IMG/VR virus record: IMGVR_UViG_3300010413_000011
Location: 28,701 to 92,700 of that record
DNA length: 64,000 nucleotides
Source: a virus
Strand: one strand, 5' to 3'
Of this stretch, positions 17,680 through 26,597 are shown in pieces. Positions within the stretch are counted from its first letter, which is position 1. The number at the start of each line of letters is the position of its first letter. The position numbers were made by a program, and so were the translations under genes. The notes beneath the pieces are model-generated. The model saw only the letters and a list, made by a program, of their open reading frames with translations. It had not been told where the DNA came from and searched no databases.

Positions 17680-19257
17680 ATGAAATGGAATGAAGGAATC
17701 TTTAAGGCAAGAGAATTTCCAGACGAGCCGTTGAGTATGTTTTCTTGCCTAGCGGAATTGTGTAATTCGCAACCATCGGTCCCCTGGAATTATGCTGGTC
17801 GAATGATTCGAGTAACCGAAAAAGTTTCGATCGACTACGAGATAATGAAATTCGTTCGCGCTTCGGCTGACGATCCCTCTGGATTTAGCCCCGGGTTCAT
17901 ATTCGAGAATGTTTCGAGTGAGATGGCACCAGATCCGAAAACGACTCGATATCCAATCTCTGTTGTCGCTGGAATGTATGGAACCGAGGCACGAGTAAGT
18001 CGTATATTGGATTGGTGTTTAGGAACCAAAGAAAAATTCGACTTAAGTACTCCGGCCTGGCGAAAATATCAGCGAGCGTTGAACAGAACGTCACATGGCG
18101 TGGTTCGGATTTTTCCCGAAAGAGACGACTTAGGTCATGTATACGACATTCGATACGAACTCCAAGACCTTCCGATTTGTCTTCACAACGAAAGAGACGG
18201 AGGTCGATTCATCACCGGAGGTGTCCAGATCGTCTGGGATCCGGAATTCGAATGTTATGTCTCTGGTATTCACCGAATGAAGGTCATCGATAAAAATACT
18301 CTCGGGTGTTTGGCTACCGGCGAAAGAAGGATCGGTAGAGCGATAATGAAATGGCATGAACGAGGATTTAAGGCACCTGTTATTACATTAATAGGAGCCG
18401 CACCTTGCGACGTTTTCGCGTCTCAAGCCAAAGTACCTCATAACACGGATAAGTATGCTGTCGCAGATCGCTTCACACCCGGAAACGAGAAGAGAGATTT
18501 TTGTGGTTGGACTCCTTCCAAACATGCGAAATACGCTCCCGACCACTTACATATTATCCCTACAGATTCTGAAATTGTTATTTTGGGATTAGTTCCATTA
18601 GGCGAACCGAACAAACCAAACCTTATTAACGACAACCCGTTTGGGGAATTTCCTGGTACCTATTCCTTTTCGAATACTTCCGCGGCTTGGAGAGTAGAAG
18701 TAGAATATGTTATGACCAGATCCGACGCACCGATCTATCAAACCATGACCACCGGATTCCCTGTGCTCGAGGATCATATTCTTTGTGGCACGGCGAATGT
18801 TCCTTACCTCTTCGAAATTCTTCAAAGAGCCTGTTCAGAAGTGGTCGATATTAGCTTGGGAAAAGAAGGCAACTATGTTTTCGATGCTCACGTTTCCATT
18901 AAAAAGAGAATGTCTGGCGAAGCGCGCAATGTTATTTTAGCAGCGCTCTCGACCGTCACTATAAAAAGTGTTTGGATATACGACGACGACATCGACGTTC
19001 ATAATCCTCGTGACCGGCAGTTCGCATGGAACACGAGATACCAGCCTGCGACCGATACAATTATTATTGGCCATCCTTTGGTTGGTTCGAGTCTCGATCC
19101 ATCTTGTCCTGTCTTTCGGCACACGACTAAGGTAGGTTTTGACTGTACCAAACCTTTAGGTCAGGAGGATCGATACAAAAAGGCTTTGTGGCCAAAGGAT
19201 GAAATAGAAATCTATTCGAAAAAAGTACTCGATTTAATCGATAAGTGGGAGGACTAA
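17680..19257 (+). CDS. ubiD: UbiD-family prenyl-FMN-dependent (de)carboxylase
   Basis: A 525-aa protein, the usual UbiD length. Landmarks: SGIHRMKV (about 193-200; its Arg aligns with the catalytic Arg of Fdc1), GAAPCDVFAS, TDSEIVILG, NPFGEFPGTYS (about 317-327; catalytic Glu kept), SIKKRMSGEARNV, IYDDDIDVHNPRDRQFAW and TKVGFDCTKP. The usual metal-binding Asn before the Arg and the first Glu of the GxxGE region appear replaced (Val and Asp by my alignment), which may change substrate or cofactor geometry. UbiD enzymes reversibly remove CO2 from aromatic or unsaturated acids. GGAGAAG precedes the ATG. The UbiX that would make its cofactor is at 60385. Confidence 0.92.
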   Translation: MKWNEGIFKAREFPDEPLSMFSCLAELCNSQPSVPWNYAGRMIRVTEKVSIDYEIMKFVRASADDPSGFSPGFIFENVSSEMAPDPKTTRYPISVVAGMYGTEARVSRILDWCLGTKEKFDLSTPAWRKYQRALNRTSHGVVRIFPERDDLGHVYDIRYELQDLPICLHNERDGGRFITGGVQIVWDPEFECYVSGIHRMKVIDKNTLGCLATGERRIGRAIMKWHERGFKAPVITLIGAAPCDVFASQAKVPHNTDKYAVADRFTPGNEKRDFCGWTPSKHAKYAPDHLHIIPTDSEIVILGLVPLGEPNKPNLINDNPFGEFPGTYSFSNTSAAWRVEVEYVMTRSDAPIYQTMTTGFPVLEDHILCGTANVPYLFEILQRACSEVVDISLGKEGNYVFDAHVSIKKRMSGEARNVILAALSTVTIKSVWIYDDDIDVHNPRDRQFAWNTRYQPATDTIIIGHPLVGSSLDPSCPVFRHTTKVGFDCTKPLGQEDRYKKALWPKDEIEIYSKKVLDLIDKWED

Positions 19258-19258
19258 A

Positions 19259-19663
19259 ATGGCAAAGAAGAAAAGTTTAAACAATAGGGAAAGGGAAATC
19301 GGACGTAAGTTAGGAGTTACCCGGAGGGCTGAACACGACTATGCGACAGAGTTTGATCCTTTCGAACAAGGATACCGAGAGTCCATGGAACACGAGTCTG
19401 ACGAATTCAAATACGTTCTGCCCGGATGTTTCGGTAGGATGAATTTTTGGCCTCCTCGAGAAGAGTTGAAGGCCGTGTCTGGCATGGACGAAGGTTTCGT
19501 AATTCAAAAGGGAGTTGCTCAGTATTTGGAAGGTGAGAGACAAGCCGGGATTGTCAAAAAGTGTTTAGGTTGTTCTCAATACCAGCGATGTGCTTTGGCT
19601 ACCGTAGTTGGTAAAACTTCCTCAATCCGAGAGAAAACTAAACCTACTCCCGTAGACGAATAA
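19259..19663 (+). CDS. Hypothetical cysteine-containing protein
   Basis: A 134-aa protein of unknown function. It has a basic N-terminus (MAKKKSLNNRERE), an aromatic-rich middle (GCFGRMNFWPPREEL) and a KCLGCSQYQRC motif near 100-110 that could bind zinc or an Fe-S cluster. GGGAGG precedes the ATG, which is 1 nt after the UbiD stop, so translation is probably coupled. No family is recognised. Confidence 0.7.
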   Translation: MAKKKSLNNREREIGRKLGVTRRAEHDYATEFDPFEQGYRESMEHESDEFKYVLPGCFGRMNFWPPREELKAVSGMDEGFVIQKGVAQYLEGERQAGIVKKCLGCSQYQRCALATVVGKTSSIREKTKPTPVDE

Positions 19664-19683
19664 TTTTTGAGACAGGAGGAATT

Positions 19684-20649
19684 ATGAAAATCGAATTAAT
19701 GCGCCACACGGTTGAACCAGAAGAGCTGTTGGAAGAACTGGTAGAGCTTAGTTACCGGACGCAACACTTCCCGAAACACCCTGCTCTTGTCGAATTTAAG
19801 AGTGGTCGTCAAGTTCCTTTGACCCAATTGAAAAATCTTACCATGATTCCGAAACCCGGTACTGTGATCCCTGGGTTTGAAAAAGACGACGTAGAAGTTG
19901 TTAAGGTGATCCCCAGGACAGCAGAGAAGGCAGTCAGGTTCGCCATCGCCATCGGACATTTCGCTTTGTTCCGTCAGGTAACTGTAACCTGGAGAGTCGA
20001 ACTCAGCAGGAAATCTGTTCTTCATTATTTGAGATACCAACATACAGCAGAGAACATGGTGTCACAAAAATACCTCGACCAAGGTCAGTTCGAATTTATA
20101 ATGCCGACAACCCGAGATTATCCTCCCGAGGAACTCATGGTCTATAAAGAAGCAATGCAAACGATTCAGTCATATTATGAACGCCTTCGGAATTTCGGCT
20201 GGGACCCGGAGGATGCTCGACTGGTTTACCCGAACTCTGCTCTTCAAAAATTTATCTTCACCGCTAATATGGAAACCATGCGTCGGCTATTTGATATCCT
20301 ATGCGACGAGGACTACGTCGATGAGATGCATCGGTTCGGTTTGGCCATGTTGGCTACCATTAAAAAAGTTATGCCAGCGTTCGTATATGATTACAGATTC
20401 TATTCGAGGAATGACGACGGACATATTTATGCGAAGCGTCGGAGAAGAAAAGGTGGAGACAACGTTAAAGTGAATTGGACTGATCCGAATTGGATGGAGG
20501 AAGATGAGAAACGAGAAACCGACGAAGTTTGTCGACTCCAAGAAAAAATACCTAATGAGTTAATAAATTTTGCGAATGAAGGTCAACGATTCTTCACTGT
20601 AGTTCCTGAAAACGAAATTCCAGAACCGGAACATTGGGAAACAGAATGA
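19684..20649 (+). CDS. thyX: ThyX-like flavin-dependent thymidylate synthase with altered signature
   Basis: A 321-aa protein, longer than the usual ThyX of about 220-250. Conserved parts include FRQVTVTWRVELSRKSVLHYLRYQHTAENMVSQKY and DARLVYPNSALQKFIFTANMETMRRLF. The ThyX signature RHRx7S appears here as RYQx7S, changing two of three fixed residues. ThyX makes dTMP from dUMP with FAD, NADPH and methylene-tetrahydrofolate. The change may alter folate or pyrimidine handling. GGAGG precedes the ATG. It ends in an ATGA overlap with a small ORF and precedes two TGT-like genes. Confidence 0.8.
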   Translation: MKIELMRHTVEPEELLEELVELSYRTQHFPKHPALVEFKSGRQVPLTQLKNLTMIPKPGTVIPGFEKDDVEVVKVIPRTAEKAVRFAIAIGHFALFRQVTVTWRVELSRKSVLHYLRYQHTAENMVSQKYLDQGQFEFIMPTTRDYPPEELMVYKEAMQTIQSYYERLRNFGWDPEDARLVYPNSALQKFIFTANMETMRRLFDILCDEDYVDEMHRFGLAMLATIKKVMPAFVYDYRFYSRNDDGHIYAKRRRRKGGDNVKVNWTDPNWMEEDEKRETDEVCRLQEKIPNELINFANEGQRFFTVVPENEIPEPEHWETE

Positions 20650-20825
20650 AAGTAGTCGCAACACAACTAAAACTCGAGAACATAGAAATTCTCCACAATG
20701 CGAAGAAGGGAGATACGCTCTCCCTAAAAATAATTAATACGCAGGAAGTGCCACTTGATGAAGACGGACTCGACCCAGACAGCTGTCTCTTGGTTCTCTT
20801 CGGACGATTGGGAACCGGGAACTAA
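20646..20825 (+). CDS. Small hypothetical protein coupled to ThyX
   Basis: A 59-aa ORF starting in an ATGA overlap with the ThyX stop. The sequence (KVVATQLKLENIEILHNAKKGDTLSLKIIN) predicts beta strands. Its last 68 bp overlap the start chosen for the next gene, so either this ORF or the far N-terminus of that gene may be wrong. Confidence 0.45.
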   Translation: MKVVATQLKLENIEILHNAKKGDTLSLKIINTQEVPLDEDGLDPDSCLLVLFGRLGTGN

Positions 20826-21897
20826 CGATAGAATAGGTTTTGAAAAAGTTTGCAATAAAGGAGTGCGCCGAGACACTTACAACGGTTTATACTTTAAGGG
20901 TGGATCAGGCGCCTCTGAATTTTTCAAAACCGAGCCAGATCAAAAGCAGATCAAAATTCATCGAACCAAGATCTTCTTAACCACTACTCGAGCACAACAC
21001 ATGTGGGGCCTTCTCGACGCGAACTACCCTTACATTTTAATGTCGTTTTGGTACTACAAGACCGTGACAAATGTTTTCGGTTCCCTCCGGAATGCCTTTG
21101 CTGCTCGAGATAAAAACATCGACGATTTCGAAATTATGGTAGATAGCGGCTCGTACAGTGCTACGGTCAAAGGTACCTCGGTAGATCTGGATACTTATAT
21201 TGAATGGCTCTACCACGAAGAGGATAATGTCGATTGGTATGTTAACCTCGATACTCAGTTCAAACCAGAAGAGGGACTTCGAAACTGGGCGATCCTTTGT
21301 GCGAACGGATTACATGACGCCATTCATGTCCACCATAGACCAGAGCCTTGGAAGTACTGGGATATTATAGCAGATCATTGTGGAGAGTTTGGAGGTCTTA
21401 GTCCGATGCCTCGAGCAAAGAGAGGCGTTAAACTCGAGTACTTTACCAAAGCTCATTCAATGCACCCACAGAAGAAACTTCATTGGTTTGGCTCTGTCGA
21501 TAAAGAGTTGGCCAAAATGTTCGATGTATATTCTATGGACTGCTCGAGTGCTGACGCGGTCGCTTATCGCGGGATTGTTTGGACTCCTTGGGGAGCGGTT
21601 AACCTGGGTTTTAACCCGAACTACAGTAATCACATTGATCGCTTACCTCTTGACATCCGCTCTAAGGTCACCGAATGGTTTATGACACATGGTTTTGAGC
21701 TTCATGATTTAAGGCCCGGGAGACCCTATATGCCTTCGCATAGATTCAGAATTTATTTCAACGCACTGGGTTATCTCGCGTCCATGGTCGAGATTGAAAA
21801 AGAGAAAAGTTTAATTGAGTTACCAGATCCAGAATGGATTCGGTCTTCGGAAATTTATACTAATTATGAAAGTGAGTTACCAAAAGGATGGAAGTGA
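20758..21897 (+). CDS. TGT/DpdA-like TIM-barrel protein, copy 2
   Basis: A 379-aa protein. Landmarks: IMVDSGSYSATVKG, WYVNLDTQFKPE, DAIHVHHRPEPWKYW, GGLSPMPRAK, KLHWFGSVDKEL and YSMDCSSADA. They fit the tRNA-guanine transglycosylase superfamily and resemble phage DpdA proteins, which place 7-deazaguanine derivatives into DNA. It shares most of these blocks with the 22121 gene, so the two are paralogues. It has about 35 extra N-terminal residues; the ATG at 20758 follows AGGAAG. The zinc-site cysteines of bacterial TGT are not evident. The substrate (RNA or DNA) is unproven. Confidence 0.72.
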   Translation: MKTDSTQTAVSWFSSDDWEPGTNDRIGFEKVCNKGVRRDTYNGLYFKGGSGASEFFKTEPDQKQIKIHRTKIFLTTTRAQHMWGLLDANYPYILMSFWYYKTVTNVFGSLRNAFAARDKNIDDFEIMVDSGSYSATVKGTSVDLDTYIEWLYHEEDNVDWYVNLDTQFKPEEGLRNWAILCANGLHDAIHVHHRPEPWKYWDIIADHCGEFGGLSPMPRAKRGVKLEYFTKAHSMHPQKKLHWFGSVDKELAKMFDVYSMDCSSADAVAYRGIVWTPWGAVNLGFNPNYSNHIDRLPLDIRSKVTEWFMTHGFELHDLRPGRPYMPSHRFRIYFNALGYLASMVEIEKEKSLIELPDPEWIRSSEIYTNYESELPKGWK

Positions 21898-22124
21898 TGG
21901 CAACCTCGTATTTTAGAGGTCACAAAGGTTGGTACGACAATATTGAAAAAGTATGGAAGTATTTCGATACCAATCTTCCTATCGATCCTCGTCGCCCTTG
22001 TGTCCGATGTGGTAAAGAACCCACTCCCGAAGGTCATGACGCGTGTTTGGGACGGCTAGACGGTGCGTGGTCAGCCTGTTGTGGTCATGGAGTAATAGAA
22101 CCATATTTAAAAATTACATTATGA
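21897..22124 (+). CDS. Conserved small phage zinc-binding protein (CxxC, ACCGHG)
   Basis: A 75-aa protein from the ATG at 21897; an ATG at 21888 is also open. PCVRCGKEPTPEGHDACLG and WSACCGHGV give five cysteines and two histidines, a pattern I recognise from many phage hypothetical proteins. Zinc binding is likely and function is unknown. It overlaps the stop of the upstream TGT-like gene and ends in ATGA with the downstream one, so it is embedded between two paralogues. Confidence 0.8.
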   Translation: MATSYFRGHKGWYDNIEKVWKYFDTNLPIDPRRPCVRCGKEPTPEGHDACLGRLDGAWSACCGHGVIEPYLKITL

Positions 22125-23143
22125 GAAACCCTACAACATTTAAAGTCGGAACCGGTCGAGTCATGGTCCCGCACGATCACAAAAAGACTCGACTTTTTCT
22201 TGCCGTTAGTAACATGACAAGTTTTAGACCGATCGTCCGCTATACCTATCCATATCTTTTGATGAGTTATGCCTTTCTGAGAAGGTGGTGTCGGAGTTGG
22301 CGCTGTAACTCGATGAAGGAACTCTTTGCTTTATATGGTGGTGACATTCGAGACTTCAAAATAATGATTGACAGCGGTTCCTATACAGTCACGACTAAAG
22401 GAATTAATATAACAATTGACGACTATATAGAATTCCTATATGAAGAATGGGGTTCCTATAATTGGTATGTCAATTTGGATCTCCAATTTAAACCCGAAGT
22501 TGGCCTCGAGAACTATTTAATAATGTGCGCCAACGGCCTTCACGACGCAATTCATGTTCATCACCGACCGGAACCCTGGAAGTATTGGGATATGATTTGT
22601 AACGATATGGGTCCGTATGCCGGGCTCAGTCCCATGCCCAGGGCTTCAATGACGATCAAGAGAGAATATTTTTTGAAGGCCCATTCAATGCATCCCGATG
22701 TAAAAGTTCATTGGTTTGGGTCTGGCGCAATAACATTAATCAAACAGTTCGGTCCTTACTCTGTAGATGTTTCCTCTTATACTCAGATGGCTGGAATGGG
22801 TCATTGCTATTTTCCTTTTGGTACTTTCTACTTTGGTAGAAATACTTCGATTAAAAATTATTATGGAAACCTCGATAGTTCAATTCGAAAACAAATAAGA
22901 AAGTATCTCAAAACCGTTCCCCATTTTGTCGAAGATCGATTTATTAAACCCGAAGATCTGTTGTCACCAGTTCAAGATGAAACGGAAGCTCGTACCGCAG
23001 TCAATGTATGGTACTTCATGACTCATCTTCAATCGGCAATAAACGAAGAAAGAAATCTTTTGTCTCTTGAGGATGGTGACTTAATTCGCTACTCACCGTG
23101 GTATCACGGATGGGAAGATAAACCAATAGAGAAATGGAGTTGA
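22121..23143 (+). CDS. TGT/DpdA-like TIM-barrel protein, copy 3
   Basis: A 340-aa protein starting in ATGA overlap. It shares with the 20758 gene DSGSY, WYVNLDLQFKPE, GLHDAIHVHHRPEPWKYW, AGLSPMPRA, KAHSMHP, HWFGSG and a YSVDVSSYTQ block. The conserved DSG and VDVSS positions suggest a retained barrel active site. Two similar copies plus the divergent one at 7700 could mean different target bases, a heterodimer (as in eukaryotic TGT) or one non-catalytic partner. Start and family are well supported; the reaction is inferred. Confidence 0.72.
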   Translation: MRNPTTFKVGTGRVMVPHDHKKTRLFLAVSNMTSFRPIVRYTYPYLLMSYAFLRRWCRSWRCNSMKELFALYGGDIRDFKIMIDSGSYTVTTKGINITIDDYIEFLYEEWGSYNWYVNLDLQFKPEVGLENYLIMCANGLHDAIHVHHRPEPWKYWDMICNDMGPYAGLSPMPRASMTIKREYFLKAHSMHPDVKVHWFGSGAITLIKQFGPYSVDVSSYTQMAGMGHCYFPFGTFYFGRNTSIKNYYGNLDSSIRKQIRKYLKTVPHFVEDRFIKPEDLLSPVQDETEARTAVNVWYFMTHLQSAINEERNLLSLEDGDLIRYSPWYHGWEDKPIEKWS

Positions 23144-23146
23144 AAA

Positions 23147-25261
23147 ATGACAGAATTGAATCCAAACGTTGTAACGTTATTGAAAAAAAGATACCTAAAA
23201 ATAAAAGAGGACGGATCACAAGAAACACCCGACGAGATGTTCGAGCGCGTTGCCAAACACGTCGGTGGCGCTGTATCCGTTGGAGCTTGGGAAGTGTTTA
23301 AATCAGTCCTCTGCGAATGGGATAGCGCCACAACTTATTTCGAAGAAGTAATAAAAAGTTTACATTTTATGCCTAGCACCCCTTGTTTGATGAATGCCGG
23401 TTCTCCAAACGGTCAACTATCTGCCTGTTTTGTTTTGCCGGTCAAGGACACCTTGTTAGGACCTGGGTCGATCATGGGAACTCTCCAAGATATGGTAGCC
23501 GTTCATCGATCTGGCGGAGGGACCGGATTCGATTTCTCTAACACAAGGCCGAAAGGAGCAACAGTTTGGTCGACCGGAGGGAAGACGGATGGACCTCTGG
23601 CATGGATTTCAATTTACGATGAGGCGTCTGAAGCTGTCAAACAAGGCGGTAAACGACATGGTGCGAATATGGGAATCCTAAGTATCCACCATCCCGACAT
23701 ACTCAGTTTTATAAAAGCTAAACAAGAAAGTGGCAAGTACGAAAATTTCAATTTTAGCGTTGCCGTTACAGACGAGTTTATGGACATGCTAAAAGAAAAT
23801 CCTGGTGAAAACTGGTCTGCGTTTTTCGATAACGGGGATGAATTGATTCGCGAGGAGTTCAATGTTGGTGAACTCTGGAATTCACTTTGTCAATCGGCGT
23901 GGGAGAGCGGTGAACCAGGAGTTTTCTTCATTGATGTCGTTAACGAATTTAATCCTTTTGAGGAAAAAATAACTTCGACCAATCCGTGTGGTGAACAACC
24001 TTTGTTACCGTATGAGTCTTGTAATTTAGGTCATATTAATTTGTCGAAGTTATATGATCCTAATGGCGAAGACTTTATTAATCATGAGTCATTCAGAAAA
24101 CTTTGTTGGTTGGCAGTTTTATTTCTTGACTCTTGTATTGACATCAATTGTTATCCAATAAAACAAATTGAGACCGCTACCTTCAACACAAGAAAAATAG
24201 GAGTTGGAGTTTTAGGCTTTGCCGATTTATTATTGAAGGCAGGAGTACCTTACTCTTCTGATCGAGCTGTCGAAATTGCAGATGTGATTGCTTCGTCTCT
24301 TACCAGATATACAGATCAAGCATCAACAGTTCTCGGTAAAGCTCTAGGTAACTACCCTGCCGTCGTTATGTGTAAAGATGTAAGTCGAAGAAAACACTTT
24401 CCGAAACGGCGAAACCTTACAACAACTACGATCGCTCCAACGGGCATTACTTCTTGGATATGTGGTGCTTCGTCAGCTATTGAACCGGTGTTCGCTTGGG
24501 AAACAGACAAATATGTTCTCGAGCAGACTATGAAAGAGGTTCATCCTATCTATAAAAAATGGCGTGAAGAGAATCCTCCTAATACAGTAAATTTACCAGA
24601 ATATTTTGAAGTCGCTCACGACATACCGGCCGAGCAACATGTTAAGGTCCAAGCGGCTTTTCAAAAACATATTCACTCGGGAGTATCGAAAACAATTAAT
24701 CTCCCCGAGTCGGCAACGCCCGAAGACATTTCAAACATTTATAAATTTGCTTGGGAATTAGGATGTAAGGGAGTTACGATCTACCGAGATATGAGCAGAG
24801 ACAATCAGGTACTTGCTAAAAAAGGTTCTCGGATTAAACAAGTCGACGTAGAACGACCGGATTCAATACCAGGAGAAATTCATAAAATTCAGGTAGACAT
24901 TGGTAAGGAGAAATTATCTAACGTTTATTGTGCGGTCGGTTTCAAAGAACAGGGTGTACCATTCGAGGTTTTCATAATTGCTCATCCAAAAGGAATGAAA
25001 GATGTTCAATTTATGGAAACTCTTACTCGATGCGTTTCTCTCTGCCTAAGATATAAAGTTCCCCTGCCCTCCCTTATTAAACAGTTGAAAAAAGTAGAGG
25101 GTACAGCCCTGGGTTCTCTACCGACTGAAATTGCTCGAGTCCTCGAGTTGTATACAGAGAACCCGACCTGGGTTTGTCCAGAATGTAATTGTCGACAACC
25201 GATCGAAGGAATCACTCGGTGTCGAACTTGTAGGAATTGTAATCACCAAGAGTGCGGATAA
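23147..25261 (+). CDS. nrdJ: Class II (cobalamin) ribonucleotide reductase
   Basis: A 704-aa protein. [73 protein letters not shown] and [20 protein letters not shown] are RNR active-site blocks. The C-terminal CPEC, CRTCRNC and final cysteine form the redox tail. The order and single-subunit size fit NrdJ, which uses adenosylcobalamin and needs no R2 partner; none is seen. It reduces ribonucleotides to deoxyribonucleotides with or without oxygen. It starts 3 nt after the TGT-like gene. Confidence 0.92.
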   Translation: MTELNPNVVTLLKKRYLKIKEDGSQETPDEMFERVAKHVGGAVSVGAWEVFKSVLCEWDSATTYFEEVIKSLHFMPSTPCLMNAGSPNGQLSACFVLPVKDTLLGPGSIMGTLQDMVAVHRSGGGTGFDFSNTRPKGATVWSTGGKTDGPLAWISIYDEASEAVKQGGKRHGANMGILSIHHPDILSFIKAKQESGKYENFNFSVAVTDEFMDMLKENPGENWSAFFDNGDELIREEFNVGELWNSLCQSAWESGEPGVFFIDVVNEFNPFEEKITSTNPCGEQPLLPYESCNLGHINLSKLYDPNGEDFINHESFRKLCWLAVLFLDSCIDINCYPIKQIETATFNTRKIGVGVLGFADLLLKAGVPYSSDRAVEIADVIASSLTRYTDQASTVLGKALGNYPAVVMCKDVSRRKHFPKRRNLTTTTIAPTGITSWICGASSAIEPVFAWETDKYVLEQTMKEVHPIYKKWREENPPNTVNLPEYFEVAHDIPAEQHVKVQAAFQKHIHSGVSKTINLPESATPEDISNIYKFAWELGCKGVTIYRDMSRDNQVLAKKGSRIKQVDVERPDSIPGEIHKIQVDIGKEKLSNVYCAVGFKEQGVPFEVFIIAHPKGMKDVQFMETLTRCVSLCLRYKVPLPSLIKQLKKVEGTALGSLPTEIARVLELYTENPTWVCPECNCRQPIEGITRCRTCRNCNHQECG

Positions 25262-25271
25262 GGAGGAAACC

Positions 25272-25511
25272 ATGATTAACATTCAATGTGGTTGTTGCGA
25301 AAAAGTATTCAGACCAAGCCTCGAGGACCTTGACGTTTTTACAGGGCCTGACGGGTACCTTCACATTCGGTTCAGCTGTTCTAACTGTAACGAGTTGTCA
25401 ATTTGGAGGTCTGGGCAGAAGGGTCAGGTCGAGCAGGACAAGATAGCTGACCTAAGGAAAATGGAGGCACACGAAAAAACAAAGGCGAGGCAAGCCGGAA
25501 TAAAGGTTTAG
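25272..25511 (+). CDS. Small zinc-ribbon protein
   Basis: A 79-aa protein. IQCGCCEKVF and FSCSNCNELS give two CxxC knuckles about 35 residues apart. The C-terminus is a charged helix. AGGAGG lies 5 nt before the ATG. It sits between nrdJ and recA. A related arrangement is found in the gene at 36827 (CSSC then CSEC). Confidence 0.75.
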   Translation: MINIQCGCCEKVFRPSLEDLDVFTGPDGYLHIRFSCSNCNELSIWRSGQKGQVEQDKIADLRKMEAHEKTKARQAGIKV

Positions 25512-25598
25512 TTATGGCTTGGACAAAAATAGAGGCGGCTGAAACAAATATTACTCATCATGGGACAGAGACATTATTCGACGACATAAGGAGTTATA

Positions 25599-26594
25599 AT
25601 GGCGAAAAAATTCAAAAAGAAAAAGAGCAGTCTGAAAAAGGATGCAGAGGCTATTGCCAAAGAATTTGGCGAGTCTGTATTAATTTTGGATCCCGATTCC
25701 GCAGACGACGTTCTCGTTAAAGGAGTACCGTCGTTCTCTACTGGATCGATGGCCCTAGACCTTTGTCTGGGTACCGGAGGAGTTCCGGTAGGTCGAATCG
25801 TAGAGGTCTTCGGTCCTGAGGCGGGAGGAAAAACAACTCTGGCGTTACATATTGTCGCCTCCTGTCAGAAGGAAGGCAACCTCGCGGCGTATATAGACGC
25901 CGAGCATGCTCTTGACCTTCGGTATGCCCAGAAGATTGGAGTCGATACTGCTGCCCTTCTTTTCTCTCAACCTGATAGTGGAGAGCAGGCTTTACAATTG
26001 GCTGACAAACTATGTTCCAAAAAGCAGATCAGCGTTATCGTTATCGACTCGGTTGCGGCCTTAATACCAAAGGCAGAGTTGGAAGGTGAAGTAGGCGAGT
26101 CTAAAGGCGGTATGGCTCTACACGCTCGATTAATGTCTCAGTCACTTCGCCGACTAAATCTGAAGGCTTCGAAAACCAAGACCCTCGTAATTTTTATCAA
26201 CCAAATAAGAGAGAAACCAGGCGTTATGTTTGGCAACCCGGAGACGACAACCGGTGGTAACGCTCTCAAGTTCTATGCTTCGGTGCGATTAAGGATCTCG
26301 AGATCGAAAAGTATGAAGCAGGGAAATAAGATAGTTGGCTTCAATACGAAGGTCCAGGTAGCCAAAAATAAATTGAGTGCTCCTTACAAAACCGCTAACC
26401 TTCAATTACTTTTCTCTCAAGGTTTCGATGAGACCTTTGGGATTGCTGATGCTCTGGTAACAATGAACCTTTGTAGAAAATCGAAACGCGGGCTCAAGAT
26501 TTTATTCGGAGACCAAAAAGGAGAGTTCCTCGAGGAGGACTCCGAAGAGTTGGTCGAGTTCGCAAAAGAGATTTTGGATGAGTTGAAGGAATAG
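25599..26594 (+). CDS. recA: RecA/UvsX recombinase
   Basis: A 331-aa recombinase. Walker A is GPEAGGKTT, then YIDAEHALD, Walker B VIVIDSVAAL, loop L1-like EGEVGESKGGMALHARLMSQ and loop L2 FINQIREKPGVMFGNPETTTGG. These are typical of bacterial RecA more than T4 UvsX. It pairs homologous strands and drives recombination-dependent replication with the UvsY-, gp32- and UvsW-like proteins here. AAGGAG precedes the ATG. The C-terminal domain is short, as in phage versions. Confidence 0.95.
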   Translation: MAKKFKKKKSSLKKDAEAIAKEFGESVLILDPDSADDVLVKGVPSFSTGSMALDLCLGTGGVPVGRIVEVFGPEAGGKTTLALHIVASCQKEGNLAAYIDAEHALDLRYAQKIGVDTAALLFSQPDSGEQALQLADKLCSKKQISVIVIDSVAALIPKAELEGEVGESKGGMALHARLMSQSLRRLNLKASKTKTLVIFINQIREKPGVMFGNPETTTGGNALKFYASVRLRISRSKSMKQGNKIVGFNTKVQVAKNKLSAPYKTANLQLLFSQGFDETFGIADALVTMNLCRKSKRGLKILFGDQKGEFLEEDSEELVEFAKEILDELKE

Positions 26595-26597
26595 AAA

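Noticed and set aside
25514-25720. 68-aa ORF between the zinc-ribbon gene and recA
   Set aside because: It lacks an SD and overlaps recA by over 120 bp out of frame. Only the first 30 codons lie outside the gene.
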